DNA of 64,000 nucleotides from Vitrella brassicaformis (taxonomy: Eukaryota; Sar; Vitrellaceae): assembly GCA_001179505.1 (NCBI GenBank), contig CDMY01000698.1, positions 192,453 through 256,452 of the forward strand. Reading direction: 5' to 3'. The translations under genes and the position numbers were made by a program. Positions 1 through 10,885 of this stretch are shown here, in pieces; position 1 is the first letter of the stretch, and every line of letters begins with the position of its first letter. The notes under the pieces are model-generated. The model searched no databases, had not been told where the DNA came from, and was given only the letters and a program-made list of their open reading frames with translations.

Positions 1-213
1 CTGGGCACCGTCACTGCAGAGGAGATGGAGGTCAGCGAAACACCCCACACATGTGGACTTGGCTGACATCGATGCCCGTGTGTGTCACGCTCCCTCGCTC
101 TCGGCCCTCCTCTCTGTGTGTGTGTTGGTATGTTCCCTCAGGCGTACAGTCGCAGCCGCGTGCACCCCGACGACCCCATCAAGGGGTTTCTCAAGCGATG
201 TGTGTGGCAATAG
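1..213 (+). CDS. 3' end of an unidentified gene (partial)
   Basis: This is the last part of a plus-strand gene whose beginning lies left of the window. Bases 1-30 read as an open exon (LGTVTAEEME). A gt donor follows at 31-32, the intron ends in ctcag at 141, and the last exon runs 142-213 (AYSRSRVHPDDPIKGFLKRC and a few more residues) to a TAG at 211-213. The two exons join in one frame, and the donor and polypyrimidine acceptor look normal. Only about 34 residues are visible, with no recognisable domain, so no function is assigned. The 3' end is well supported. Confidence 0.5.
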
Positions 214-1135
214 GCGGCTGTCGTCCTGTCTGCCTGTGTGCGGCCGGGTTGTCGAGTAGGTCGGTGAATGGTGTGTGTGGTCTGCCGTCGTGAATGGTGC
301 TCGTATCGACTCTTGATGCGGGGTTTTTTACGATTGTGACTGGGTGGACAGCACTCCATGACATGAAGGACGCGTGTGCGCTCTCTGCTTCCAATGGGAT
401 GTCTTGAGGAATTTGGTATGCGGTGGGTGGACCAACGTGGAGACGCAAGCATTAAAGTCATCCACTCGCCGTACATGGGTCTCTCTACTGTAATAGGTAG
501 CTCAAGACCTGTCCAATACAATGTAGGCAGCGATGAAGCTCGATGCCCAAAGGGCTGCGATGCCTCAACGTGACTGAATTGCTCCGTGGAGACACGAGCA
601 TTCATGAAAATGGCCCTGCACGTCCTTTCCGATATAAAATGTAGGTAGCGATAACCAGACACCTCTCTCTCTCTCCCTCCCCCGTAAGTAACAAGAGTGC
701 CATTCATGTGCACACCCCATTGTGATGCTCTCTCCCTACCAGTCGGCTCTCTCTGTCCGTCCGGTTCTTGCCTGCCTTCTCGCGAAGAGATCATACCCGC
801 GACACAGCATGGTAGGTAGGGCTATCTATGTGCTGTGGGACAAAGCAAACCATGAATGAAGCAACCGTATGCACAACCACCACCCCTCCCTCCCTCCCTC
901 CCTCTGATGCTGCGGCCGTCAGGTCAGCTGTGACCTCTCGATTTCCAAGCCTCTGCTGCACAGAGACACAGACAGAGACACACGCGACATGATGGATCCC
1001 GTCATGTGCTTTGGTACATATGGGAGTCTCTGTGTATAATGTCTCTCACGTGTTGCAGGTTATTATTCCGTGTGATGTGTTGGGCAATAATGGCTGATGT
1101 CTGTCCGTCTGTAGACTACGTGTGTGTTGTGTGAG
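214..1135. other. Gene-free convergent spacer
   Basis: About 0.9 kb between the 3' end of the partial plus-strand gene and the 3' end of the next minus-strand gene. It holds short cct/ctc simple repeats near 885-903 and otherwise unremarkable sequence. A long minus-strand open frame (138-794) has no sensible splice context or protein-like composition. I see no gene. Confidence 0.5.
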
Positions 1136-1976
1136 TCAGTTGATGCTGTATCCCCTCTCGAGGTTGAAGGCCTCGCGGGCCGGGTTGAGGGTCGCCTTGG
1201 GAGGTGCCTGGAGGCTCGCGTAGAAGCTGTTTACTCCCTGCGTTAGAGGGAAAGGAGAGAGCAAGAGAAACAAATAGAAAACAGAGCAGCGAGCGAGCGA
1301 GCAATGTAATGAATGACACGTGTCGTGTGTGCGTGATTCAGCTGATATCTATCGTCCCTCACTCACCGCGGTCTGCGTCCTCACCTCCTCCTCTGCACCC
1401 ACACACACAGGTGCTTGCGGGCTGATCTGATGGATGGACGGATGGATGGATGGATGGGTGGATATGTGTGTACCTCCCTACCGTTGTTTGTGCCTGCCAT
1501 GTACCACAACTCAATCTTCGGGCCCTTGTTGCTGTTCTCGATCTGACGCACAGGCACGAATACCAGACACGTACACACACGCGGATCGGATTCACCTGCG
1601 CACGTGCTCATGGATGTATCGCATCTGTGGGCGCCGTGTGGTTTGGTCTGTGTGGCCGTACGAAGCGGATGCCGCAGAGTCTCTCGTATGGTTTGATGTT
1701 GGTGGTAATGGCGGCGGCCAACAGGCGATTGAGATGCTCGTCTGGCCAACCAACGGGAGCACGCAAAGGCGATTGGTCGGTTGATGGGTTTGTCTGCCTG
1801 CACTCGTGTGAAGAGCTCAGTCACCTACGTCATACCGGTCCGCGCTCTTGATGGAGGCGAAGATGTGCGGCTCTGTGTGTGGGACGCTCCAGCCTCCATC
1901 CGCTTCTCACCTGAAGACACCGACGCCCTTGGCGGCATCCCCACGCCAGGTGCGACCCTCCTTCTTCTCGACCAAT
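1136..1976 (-). CDS. Multi-exon gene, eIF4E-like C-terminal region (5' end unresolved)
   Basis: Six small minus-strand exons join in one frame: 1911-1976, 1825-1844, 1662-1741, 1482-1542, 1367-1392 and 1136-1237 (TGA stop), about 118 residues. The order of features recalls the C-terminal half of the eIF4E cap-binding fold: a helix with LLAAI, then ERLCGIRF, then a strand PKIELWYM, then an Arg-containing helix; compare eIF4E patterns of the type CGxxVxxR...IxxWT. This is pattern recognition only. The usual N-terminal tryptophans are not seen, and the first exon is not resolved because the neighbouring gene stops at 2047, leaving about 70 bp. A short start exon near 2028 is possible. It is a divergent or truncated eIF4E-like protein, or another small alpha/beta protein. 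Confidence 0.4.
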
Positions 1977-2046
1977 CTGACATCGGCGGGGAGGGAGACA
2001 GAGAAACAGAGAGACAGCGAGATACATACATACGTAATACATGTGC

Positions 2047-2731
2047 TCATTTATTCTCGAGCATTTGCGTCATATCGTCGTCGCCCTTCTTGCTCGCCGC
2101 CTTGATGGCCTCGCCAAGTCTCTTGTCGATCACCGCGGCGGTCTTGGAGTAGAAGATCATGGTCTCGCCGTGTGGCTTCGTGAGGCTGTTGCTGTGCTCG
2201 GCGAATGTCTTGTCGAAGGCCGAGAGGAAGGCGTAGAAGACCACTATGAGGCCCTTGCACGTCATAGTGGTCTGGAGCTCGGCTGGCCCTCCTTGTCCCA
2301 CACTCCCGGCGGGTGGCCCCGGTGGTTGTCCCTCCGACTCGCTGAAGGACAGGAATGACCTCAGGGACTCGGATGACGTCGAACGATGCGGTGCATCTGC
2401 GTACACAGCAATCATCGCAGATACACATGTGCCCATGCGTGCGCCCTACGTGTCTTATCACACAGCGCGTACTTGTTATCTGGACGTCGTAATCGTATTC
2501 GGTGTGCCCCTCAGATTTGACTACTTCCAGGATGGGGCGCGGCACCCTGCCATCTATTTGATACTCATTGTGGAGGGCCTGCAACAGGCCTCCTCCGTCG
2601 ACTTGGTCGTCCTCAACATCAAACTGGAAGAGGAATGGCGCCTTGCAGCCGGGTGGGTGACGTATCTTGAAGATCTTCTGCTCCAAAATGGCAACGCGGG
2701 GCTGGGGCTCCGGGAAGCTTAAGGCGCCCAT
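2047..2731 (-). CDS. Unknown two-exon protein
   Basis: Exon 1 spans 2473-2731 (start MGALSFPEPQ) and exon 2 spans 2047-2396, ending MLENK then TGA. The intron 2397-2472 has gt..ag ends, and the two exons sum to 203 codons exactly. The first half is rich in aspartate and glutamate (a VEDDQVDGG stretch). The second half has a short hydrophobic segment (GLIVVFYAFL) followed by a Lys-rich amphipathic region, perhaps helical. I do not recognise the family. Part of exon 1 is repeated just upstream of the start codon (see the direct repeat at 2602-2788), so the 5' end may have been remodelled. Confidence 0.5.
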
Positions 2732-2788
2732 CTTTGGTCGTCCTCGACATCAGATGGGAATGGGAATGGCGCCTTGTATCCGTGCGGT
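2602..2788. repeat. Local direct duplication of part of an exon
   Basis: Bases 2602-2657, inside exon 1 of the minus-strand gene, reappear with scattered substitutions at 2733-2788, just upstream of its start codon. Both contain ttggtcgtcctc followed by acatca and then ggaatggcgccttg. In translation the minus strand shows KAPF..F..DVEDDQ twice. The unit is about 56 bp and the spacing about 131 bp. Confidence 0.75.
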
Positions 2789-3194
2789 AGGTTGAGGGCG
2801 ACGAGGGAGACCGCATAAGCCAACAACCGAGGAAAAAACGCGGCCGTGATTGATGTCGATTCGAAAATCAGGGTTTGCGGGGTTTGTTTGTCTCCGTCTC
2901 CGATTCTCGTCGTTTTTTTGTTTTTTTTGTCGTTGCTGTTCCCTCTTAGTCCACGACCAAGGCGCTGTGGTGAAGGCAAACACGAGAAAGCAAATGCTCT
3001 CTTTCTTTGGTCTGCGTCTGTGTGCGCCTGAATATGGGTATCCATTCATTCACTCTCTGCTATCAATGGGGTCGGGACGACTGCTGAGGGTGTCTATCAC
3101 CTCATTTCATTGGCACATGCGCGCAGGTCAGATATGAATATTGACCTCAGGCGACCCAAAAAGCGCTATTCATCATTCATGGCATTGCATCGAT
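2789..3194. other. Gene-free spacer
   Basis: About 0.4 kb between the small minus-strand gene and the left end of inverted-repeat arm 1. It has a T-rich run around 2910-2930 and no convincing exon on either strand. Confidence 0.4.
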
Positions 3195-3582
3195 CAAAGG
3201 TCCTCACGCAAATGTGTGTTCGTCTGTCTGTCTGTCTGGATAAATACGCCGGCATGCACACGCACACGGACATGCAGCGAGCAGTGTGTGGACGCACATG
3301 CAGCACATACACACAGATGTATATCGAGGGCACACGCATACAGATGCAATGGTAATACAAACACACCCGCTGGCACACGCAGATGGGATGGATGGCTGGC
3401 TGGTGAGGACAAAAACGGACATACACATAAGGCACTGACTCACACACGACAGACAGACTTGACCGTAAAGGACACTCACCCACTGGCTGGCATATCGCTT
3501 AAATCGACAGACAAACATGACCTCTTGCCCTCCACCCGCTCCATGCCCTACCCTCCTTCGACTCGACTCCCTGAGATGTCAG

Positions 3583-6500
3583 TCAGGATGCGCCGGTCAC
3601 GAAGGGTTTGGTGGACCATTGGGCGACCTCGCTCACCGACCCCGCGAAGGCGACCTCTGTCTGGCACTGCTCGCACAGGTAGCCCTCCGGCAGCATGGCC
3701 ATGGGCTCCTTGTCCTCCTTGATGAGCTCCTTGTTGACCTCGACACGCCGCGCATTCTCGGCCCTCACTCGGGGGAGGTTCTGCCGCCAGGCCTTCCGGC
3801 GGTCGGCGTAGCACTTGGTGCAGATGTGCATGTGGCGGCAGGGGATGTACATGACGGACACCGGGCCGTGCTCGCCGAAACAGATGACGCAGGCCGGACC
3901 GTCATCCCCATCACCATGTTGCTGATGCTGCTGGTGGTCCGTTGTGTTGGGGGGTGTTGATGGGTGTGGCTGGGCGAATGATGAGGAGGGGGGCGGGGGG
4001 GCCGACGAACTGCTGCACGAAGGTGGCTGGTGGTGCTGGTGGTGAGATGATTGCTGCGCGGTCATTTTGGCGATCCTAAGCGCAGAAAACCATACAGTGA
4101 GCTGAATGCACTCTTTTGGCGAGTCTGTGCGTGCCTTGCTTACGTCCACTGGGCCTCCTGCAGCTGGCGTATCATCGCCTCCTCATTCCGCTTGGCGTCT
4201 TGTTCCTTCTGTTTGGCCTCCTGCAACTCCCGAGCCCTTCGCCTGGCCACACGGGCTCTCCGCTTGGCCTCCTCATCCTTCTGCTCGAGTTGGCGGCACA
4301 GCTGATCGACGAGCTCCTCACTTCCAGAGGCACCAACACCACCACCCATCACCGCACCAAACCTACACACAAAACAAACAGCGGCAAAGTGACAGAGTGA
4401 TACGTGCTGTCGGTTTCCTCTCAGCCTGCCTCTGTGTACCCTGTGGATGGCCTGCCATTGCCGCCGTGCACCGTCCCGGCCGTCTGGGCCGCAGCCAAGG
4501 GGTCGGGTGCATTGCTCGATGAGGGCAGCTGGTACCCCTCCTCCTCATACTCAAATATGGGCGGCGGGGGCGGCACATACATATCGTCATCATCACTGTC
4601 GTAGCCATAGAACGGGTCAGCCGACAAGCCACCACCACCAGAGCCACTGGCACCACCACCACCATTAGCAGCCGCAGCAGCTGGCGTTGGACTGGACGGG
4701 AAGGGATGAGGGAAAGCGAACGGACGCGGACGGGGAGCGCCGGACGGCTGGGGGCCGTCATCGTAGCTGACAGGAATCGAGGGACCCATCGGATGGAAAT
4801 CGCTGCACGCCAGAGCAGGCAACGAGAGGTCCGTAAAGGCGTTGCTGACAGACAGAGAGACAGACATGATGCCCGCGTTACCTCGGGTCGATCGGTGGTT
4901 GCGGTGGGGGTGGCGGTGGAAAGGCCGGCGGGGGCGGCACACAGTACGTGTCGTCGCCATCACTGTCGTAGAACAGATCAGCCGACAGCCCACCAGCGCC
5001 ACGACCGCCAGCAGCAGCAGCAGCCGGTGGTGCTGGCCCGACAGGCGCATGGGCGAAGAAGGGACTCATCGAAGCACCAGCAGTAGACAGACTGTAGACA
5101 CAGCAGAAAAGGTAATCATTGCCATCGGATATCCCAGCGCTCACTGTCTGCGGCCATCTCACCTCGGCCTCTCGTCACGTGTCGGCTGCTGTTGGTCGTC
5201 TTGTCCACTCTGCCGGTGCTGCTGCAGCGATGGCCTGTTGCGCAGCTCCTCAGCCGACGGGAGTGGGGGGAAGGGGATGGAGGGGGGAGGGGGCGGGTGG
5301 TGGGCAAAAATGGTCATGAGGCCCCTCCCCGCCCCACGACCTCCCACCGGCCGACAGGGAGGCGACGCACAGCCAGACGGACTGTCATCATCAGACAGCA
5401 GCGGGATGGCAGCCGGACGCCTCGGCAGAGGAGGGGACATCCCCCCGTTGCCAGGTGACATCTTGAAGCGACCCTTGGGGAAGTGGGCGCTTGAGAGGGG
5501 GATGGGTGCGGGCATCCGAATGGGTGCTGTGCCGCCGCGATAACGATCCTCGCTGGCGGCAGGTGGAGGGCGGTCCATCCGCCCCGTCTGATTGGTCCTG
5601 AGTGCGGGTGGGAGTGAGGGGCGGGACGGCTGAAATGGGTGAGCTGTGGGCGTCGGGATGGGCCTGGTGTTATGCTTGCCCTTCTTCTTCTTCTTGCCCT
5701 CGTTCCTCTGTTGCCGTGCGAGTTGCGCGAATGCCGAGTTGAGCAGCATAGCGTCGCCGTCCTCATCATCACTGCCGTCAGCGTCACTTCCACCAGCCGC
5801 CGACTTTGCTGCATCGCCACCATCACCAGGCAGGTCGCTGCCCCCAGCGACTGACACGGATGACACACCAGACGCACCAGACCTGCAAAGACAGGGATCG
5901 ACAGACACACACAGGAATCAAACGTATCAGGGCATCTCGTCAAGTGGGTGGGTTGCTCACGTGTCGGCGATGGACGAAGAGGGCTCCGACTGACTCGCCT
6001 CAACCTCATCCGCAGCAGAAGCCCGCCTACGCACACACACATGAGTTAAATAGTTCCATCAGCCGTGGTCTTTGGGTGGATGGCTTCCCTACCTGGTGGA
6101 TGCGGCGGTGGAGGGCACCGATGGCTCCATGATCGGATCAGAAGGGCTCGCCGCATCCCCACCTGCAAGCCCCTCCTGCTGCTGCTGCTGCTGCTGGTGG
6201 TGTCCCTTGCCGCCCTTGTTCTTTCTGCCCTTGGCCTTTTTGTCTTTGGCCTCCTTCTCGCGTCGCTCCTCCGCGAGGAGGGCCTCCTGCATCCGCTTCG
6301 CCTTGGCCTCCTGGGCCGCCAACTGGGCGGCCGAGATGGCGGTTTTGGCCTTGGTGTCCTTCTGGTGCTGTTGGGCGAAGGCATTGAAGAAATCCGACAC
6401 CTGATGGGGCAGAGAGGTGTGAAGAGGAGAGCCTCGTGCTGTGCAGGAGCGTTGCTCACCTGTCGTGAGACCTCGATGCCGCTGCTGGGGTCACACAACG

Positions 6501-9500
6501 CCTTGACCGACTTGAACTGACATGGCGGCACACAGACAGACAGACAGTCAGGTGGGCAAAGCACACACGACCCTCGGCGTAGCTACCTGCAGTATCTGGC
6601 CGACGATGGGATTCGGTGCTCCTTTGGCGACCAGCGACTTGCCATAGCTGACATACATGACACAGCGACAAACAGACACACTCAATGATGCATCGGACTT
6701 CCCTGTCTGCAGCTCATGGCTGACCTGACGATGCTCTTGAGAATGTCGACAGCAGTCTCGCGACCAGTGTCACGGAGGCCATCTGCGCGAAGGAGCTGTC
6801 CCTGTGCGTCCTTGAGCAGCATGCCACATATGGCCTTTGCCAGTCCATCGGTCCCCAACACCTACACACAAACAAACGCACCACAGCACTCTCGTCCAAT
6901 TGAGATGGGATGTCAGTGACCTTCCTTCGCCGACCTTCCGATCTCTCTGGCTGAGGGTCTTCAAGCAGTCCATGCAGAGGACCAGCAGTTGCATGTCGAT
7001 CCTCTCGGCTCTCTCGAAGAAGAGGATCAGACTCGACATGAACCGCGACTCGACCAAAGCGCCAGCGTCCCCACCATCTGCACACACACACACACACACA
7101 TATGGTTCAAGGATTCTGGGAGGTGCACCGACTGACTGACTGACTGTCTGACGGACGGACCTATCATGACCATAGCTGGGATGACCAGAGCAGACGTCAT
7201 GCAGTTCGTTGCGTAATCTGCCGCTGAAGTCGCTGGATCCTCGTGCGCTCCGTGGTCCATTCCCAACGCGTTGGCCACCCGATCTGGCATCGATCCGTCC
7301 AGGACGAGGGCACGAAGCGGCTGCATCGGGGGCGGGGCAGCACCGAGTGTTCTCACCACCCCCGGTTGCTCGATGTACTTGCCGACGTCACCTGGCTGCA
7401 AAGGGCCACCTGCACACAAATCCACTTTTACCCGACTAGCTATCAGTCTCCTTCACCTCGTACCTTTCTTCTTTCGCATGCAGAGGGCGAGAGCGGTGTG
7501 GAGAAGGGCTCCAACTGTGGGGATCGCCACGAGGCACAGGCGAGAGGAAGGATCGGACGCTTTGATGCGGGCCACCAGCGTCTCCAGATGATCGTAGACG
7601 TGTGTGTTGAGAGCCGCCCTGATGGCCGGCCACTCCTCAGTACCTGCCAAGATTGCAAAGGACAGCAGCCTCGTTCAAAGATAGGTATCCATGTGCACTT
7701 TTCTGACCTCCGCATGGGCAGTTCCCTAGATGCTCTGCGGCACACATCAGCGGCACTATGAAGAGGCTCGTCCCCTCTGTGTCGTCATCGCCCAGCTGCT
7801 TCAGACTCTCGACGAAAATGGAGACGAACTCGAGCACGAGTTGAATGATGGGCCGAAGGGGCTGGAGATGAGCAGCTCCTTCACCATGATGACTGCCTCG
7901 TAAGCTACACCTGCGTGTCCGCCCTCACAAATGAGACCCATCGCCTGCCGAAGGGTCGTTTGGTGGGTCTGGAGGAAGCTCGCGCGAAGCTGGGGCCCTC
8001 CTGCCGCCTCGAGGGAGGAGAACGCTTTGAGAGCGTATCGGACCAGCCGGAGTCTCGCATATGTCGTCACATCGATGACACGGGGCAGCGGCCCGCCGCC
8101 TGGCGATGCCTCGACGATAGCTACAGACGCGATGCTGCTGTCGACCTCCCCACCCAGGTCAACCTCCTTCCCTTCTCCTTCCTCAAGCTGCTTCCATGTG
8201 ACGATCTCGAATATGTCCTGGATCGCCGACAGACGATCCGACGAGGCCATGTGCTCCAGGAAGCCATGAGAGAAGAGGCCAACGAGCAGGTCAGCGGTCG
8301 CCACCTGACATTTCACTCCGCTGCTATCCACCAGGCGCATCAGGACGCGACGGAAAAGCTTCTTCTCTTTTCCGAGCCGAACGGCCAGCCGCTGGACGAA
8401 TCCATCGGTCACCTTGCCGCCCACACCCTCAGCGACGGCTTTGGCTGCCGAGGTGAATGTCTCGATGTCGTCAGATAGCAGGCCGTCCACCAGCGCATCG
8501 GTGTCGACGGGCGATGAGGGCTGCGGAGAGGGGGAGCGGGGCGGCGGAGGAGGCCCTGACGCCGGATGGGTGTGCGCGGCTGTCTTGTGCTTGACTGGGC
8601 GGTGCGATCGGCCCGTTGCGGCTGAGTTGCTGCACACGTTGGCCGTCTTTGGGAGCGACTGGATGAATGACGTCACCTACACAGAAAGGCCGGAGGGAAT
8701 CAGAGAGGCATCTGTGCATCCATCGACTCTTTGGTCTTGTGGTTTCGTTGACTGCGTCGCTCACCTCGAAAAAACAGGTCACGGCGGCGTCTCAGCTGCT
8801 GGATGGCCTCACACTGGCAATAAAGCAGACGGACAGACACACACGGGTACGTCACGATCGACCTGTGGCTATATGATCCATCTCCTCTGCTCGGTGCTCA
8901 CCTGAACGATTTGGTCGACGAATGGGTTGCTGGTCGCCTTGCCCTTAGTGACCAGCTCATCACCAACACTGCAGGACGGCACATGACAGATTCACATACA
9001 TGCACCATGTGGCAGCCACCAATCCACCCTGCCGCTCCCCCGCTCACTTGATCATCTGCTGCAGAAGCTTTACGATAGCGACGACGAGTAATCGCTGGCC
9101 GGCATCAGCTGTGTATGTGGCCACAGTTTCGGCCAATAGCTGGCAGACAGCTTCTACCAGTCGATGGCCTGCGTCGATGTCGCCCGATTCTGTGCAGGGC
9201 AACACAGCGCACACCCAAGTCTAGCTTTAAATGCCAGTCTGTGTCCCCTCCAGCGCCTCTCTTCCTCTCATTCTGCCTGACCTGAAACTAATCCTGCCGG
9301 TATCTTCAAGCAGAAGAGCATGGTGGTGTAGACGTATGGCGGTAGCTCGACGTCCTGGCCGACAAGGGCATTGGCCGCTCTAATGGCCGTCATGATCAGC
9401 GAGGGGTTGTCAACCAGCGGCCGGCATGACGACAGGGGGAGAGGGGGGAGAGAGTGCCACTGACTGTTCAGTGTGCAGACGCCCGTCATGATGGAACCCA

Positions 9501-10572
9501 GTGTGGCCGTCCCCACAGCCAACGTCCCTCCTTCTGCCGAGGCGATTATGCCCAGGAGTGTCTCCATGTGTGGGTAAATGTGTTGTCTGACCAGCCGCTT
9601 GACGTCCTTCTCGCGCAGAGCTGATGGACGGACACACACAGAAGACGAAAAGCTTGAGTGGTGGGCCGGTCACTTGCTCATCAACTTACATCTGTCCTTC
9701 CGCCGCGAAGCCGCACGGGCAACCAGACCAGGTGGCTCCAGCGCCATCAGTCACCCCTGTGCATCCATGTGGGGCGCCCCATTCGCCAGCTCCACCACAT
9801 GGTCGACCAGGAGTGTAAACAGGGGGAGGGACAGCTGGAGGGGTATGGGCGTGAGATCCACATCGGGTGAAGATGGCGACGGGGTGAACGGCAGCAGCAG
9901 CTGTTGGAAGACGCGAGACGCCACAGGCGAAACAGATCCCTCCATGTCGGTGCGCATGATCTTCAGGCACTGCTTGACAGTCGTCAGGTTGTCAGCGAGC
10001 AGTACGTCCCGCAGACGAGCGCCCTCCTGCGGTGCAGCCTCACGCAGAGCCTGAAGCACCGGGGCAAGAAGCCCCAGCCGCACAAGCGTGACGACATCCA
10101 CTGGAGCATCGGCTTTGAGGACGTGTTTGACGACCAGGCTCTCGTCGGGCCCATAGCAGCGGCCGCTGCCATCTGCTGATATGTGCCTCCATGTAACCAG
10201 ATCCACAACAACACGAGCCACATCGACCAGCCGAGATGGCTGCAGTGCTGCAAGAGCGGGCTTGATCCTCCCCAAAAGAACTCCGAGCAGATCTGCAGCA
10301 GCCAGCTGGGCCTCTTTGTTGCCGTCATCCACCAGCCAGGTCAGTATGCGACGCAGTCCATCCTTGTCCTCGAGAAGCCGACGGAACACACCTTGGCCTT
10401 GCTCTCTGGTGAGCTCACGTGTGTCACGAAGCGTCCCCGCTGCCGCCGTGAATGTCCTGGGGTCCGCTGACAGCAGATCTGCAGCAATGGCATCGATGCC
10501 ACTCTGACTCAGCGGCGGCTCACGAGATCCCTTCCTCATCTGACACGTTTCCTGCTCAGCTGCGGCTTGCAC
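3583..10572 (-). CDS. Tandem alpha-solenoid + Pro-rich + C-terminal RING protein, copy 1 (frame broken)
   Basis: Twenty exons: 9690-10572, 9282-9620, 9048-9189, 8902-8968, 8765-8813, 7909-8676, 7708-7861, 7464-7643, 7161-7409, 6935-7077, 6725-6861, 6587-6647, 6460-6516, 6093-6400, 5961-6026, 5163-5882, 4882-5091, 4440-4802, 4144-4362, 3583-4075; about 1,869 codons. The first ~1,080 residues are two copies of one Leu-rich helical module (ARM/HEAT-like, inferred). Next come a Lys/Gln-rich helix with polyQ, Pro-rich linkers with a repeated LSAD-FY motif, a coiled coil, and a C3HC4 RING: CVIC, PCRHMHICTKC, then CEQC after a loop of about 47 residues. A RING suggests a ubiquitin E3 ligase (inference). 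Lesions: in-frame TGA at 9751-9753 where copy 2 has TGG, and one extra T in a T6 run in exon 5 (8769-8774). Summed exon length is 3n+1, as that shift predicts. It may be a pseudogene, or be expressed as shorter proteins. Confidence 0.65.
6170..6200 (-). repeat. CAG/CTG triplet run encoding polyglutamine (copy 1 only)
   Basis: A run of ctg triplets on the plus strand encodes HHQQQQQQQEG in exon 14 of copy 1. The equivalent place in copy 2 (near 52445-52465) has only QQ followed by LDAAGG, so the triplet run differs in length between the two arms. Confidence 0.8.
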
Positions 10573-10653
10573 CCGCCGTCTTGCAGCTCCTCTGCCGACT
10601 CATCGCGATGATCTCGCCGCCTGGGACAGCACAGAGCTCCTCAGATCCACCGG

Positions 10654-10885
10654 CCAGTCGCTCCGACGTTTGGTGCTAAACGGACGCGAAAGCTCGCACT
10701 GTAGTGACTGTACGTTCTCGCGAAGGAAAAGCAAAATCGGCCGATGATGGTTTTCCAATCACGTGGTCATCATTTCCTGGAAGAGTGATTCTCTTTGGCC
10801 TCTGAACACATCCCGAGCCTTCTCCCCCTGTTCTCCCTCCCTGCCCTCCCTCCGCCATCGCGCCCCTCCGTCCCCTCCCCCTCTG
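10654..10885. promoter_or_regulatory. Short divergent 5' region between copy 1 and the subtilisin gene
   Basis: The start codons of the minus-strand solenoid/RING gene (10572) and the plus-strand protease (10886) lie 313 bp apart; the last 80 bp or so next to copy 1 belong to the duplicated arm. Any promoters for both genes must lie here or inside the 5' UTRs. No TATA box or known motif was identified, so this is inferred from position only. Confidence 0.3.

Larger units (their letters stand above)
3195..10653 (-). repeat. Arm 1 of a large inverted segmental duplication
   Basis: This segment matches 48116-55454 in inverted orientation. The shared part starts just upstream of the solenoid/RING gene (both arms have ggcggcgagatcatcgcg before an ATGAGTCGGCAG), includes all 20 exons with matching intron positions, and continues past the stop codon into non-coding DNA (shared cacacactgctcgctgcatg and tgcgtgaggacct). 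Intron interiors have mostly diverged, whereas exons and splice sites are still alignable by eye. The arms are about 7.46 and 7.34 kb long with about 37.5 kb of other genes between them. Confidence 0.85.

Noticed and set aside
138-794. 218-codon minus-strand open frame at the left edge
   Set aside because: It overlaps the terminal exon of the plus-strand gene, is Arg/His/Thr-rich by chance, and shows no domain or conserved splice context.
10573-10603. ATG at 10603 in copy 1 matching the start of copy 2 (MSRQRSCKTAGA)
   Set aside because: In copy 1 this frame ends after about 15 codons, and only the frame from 10572 or the next Met joins the conserved exon. It is a remnant of the older start.
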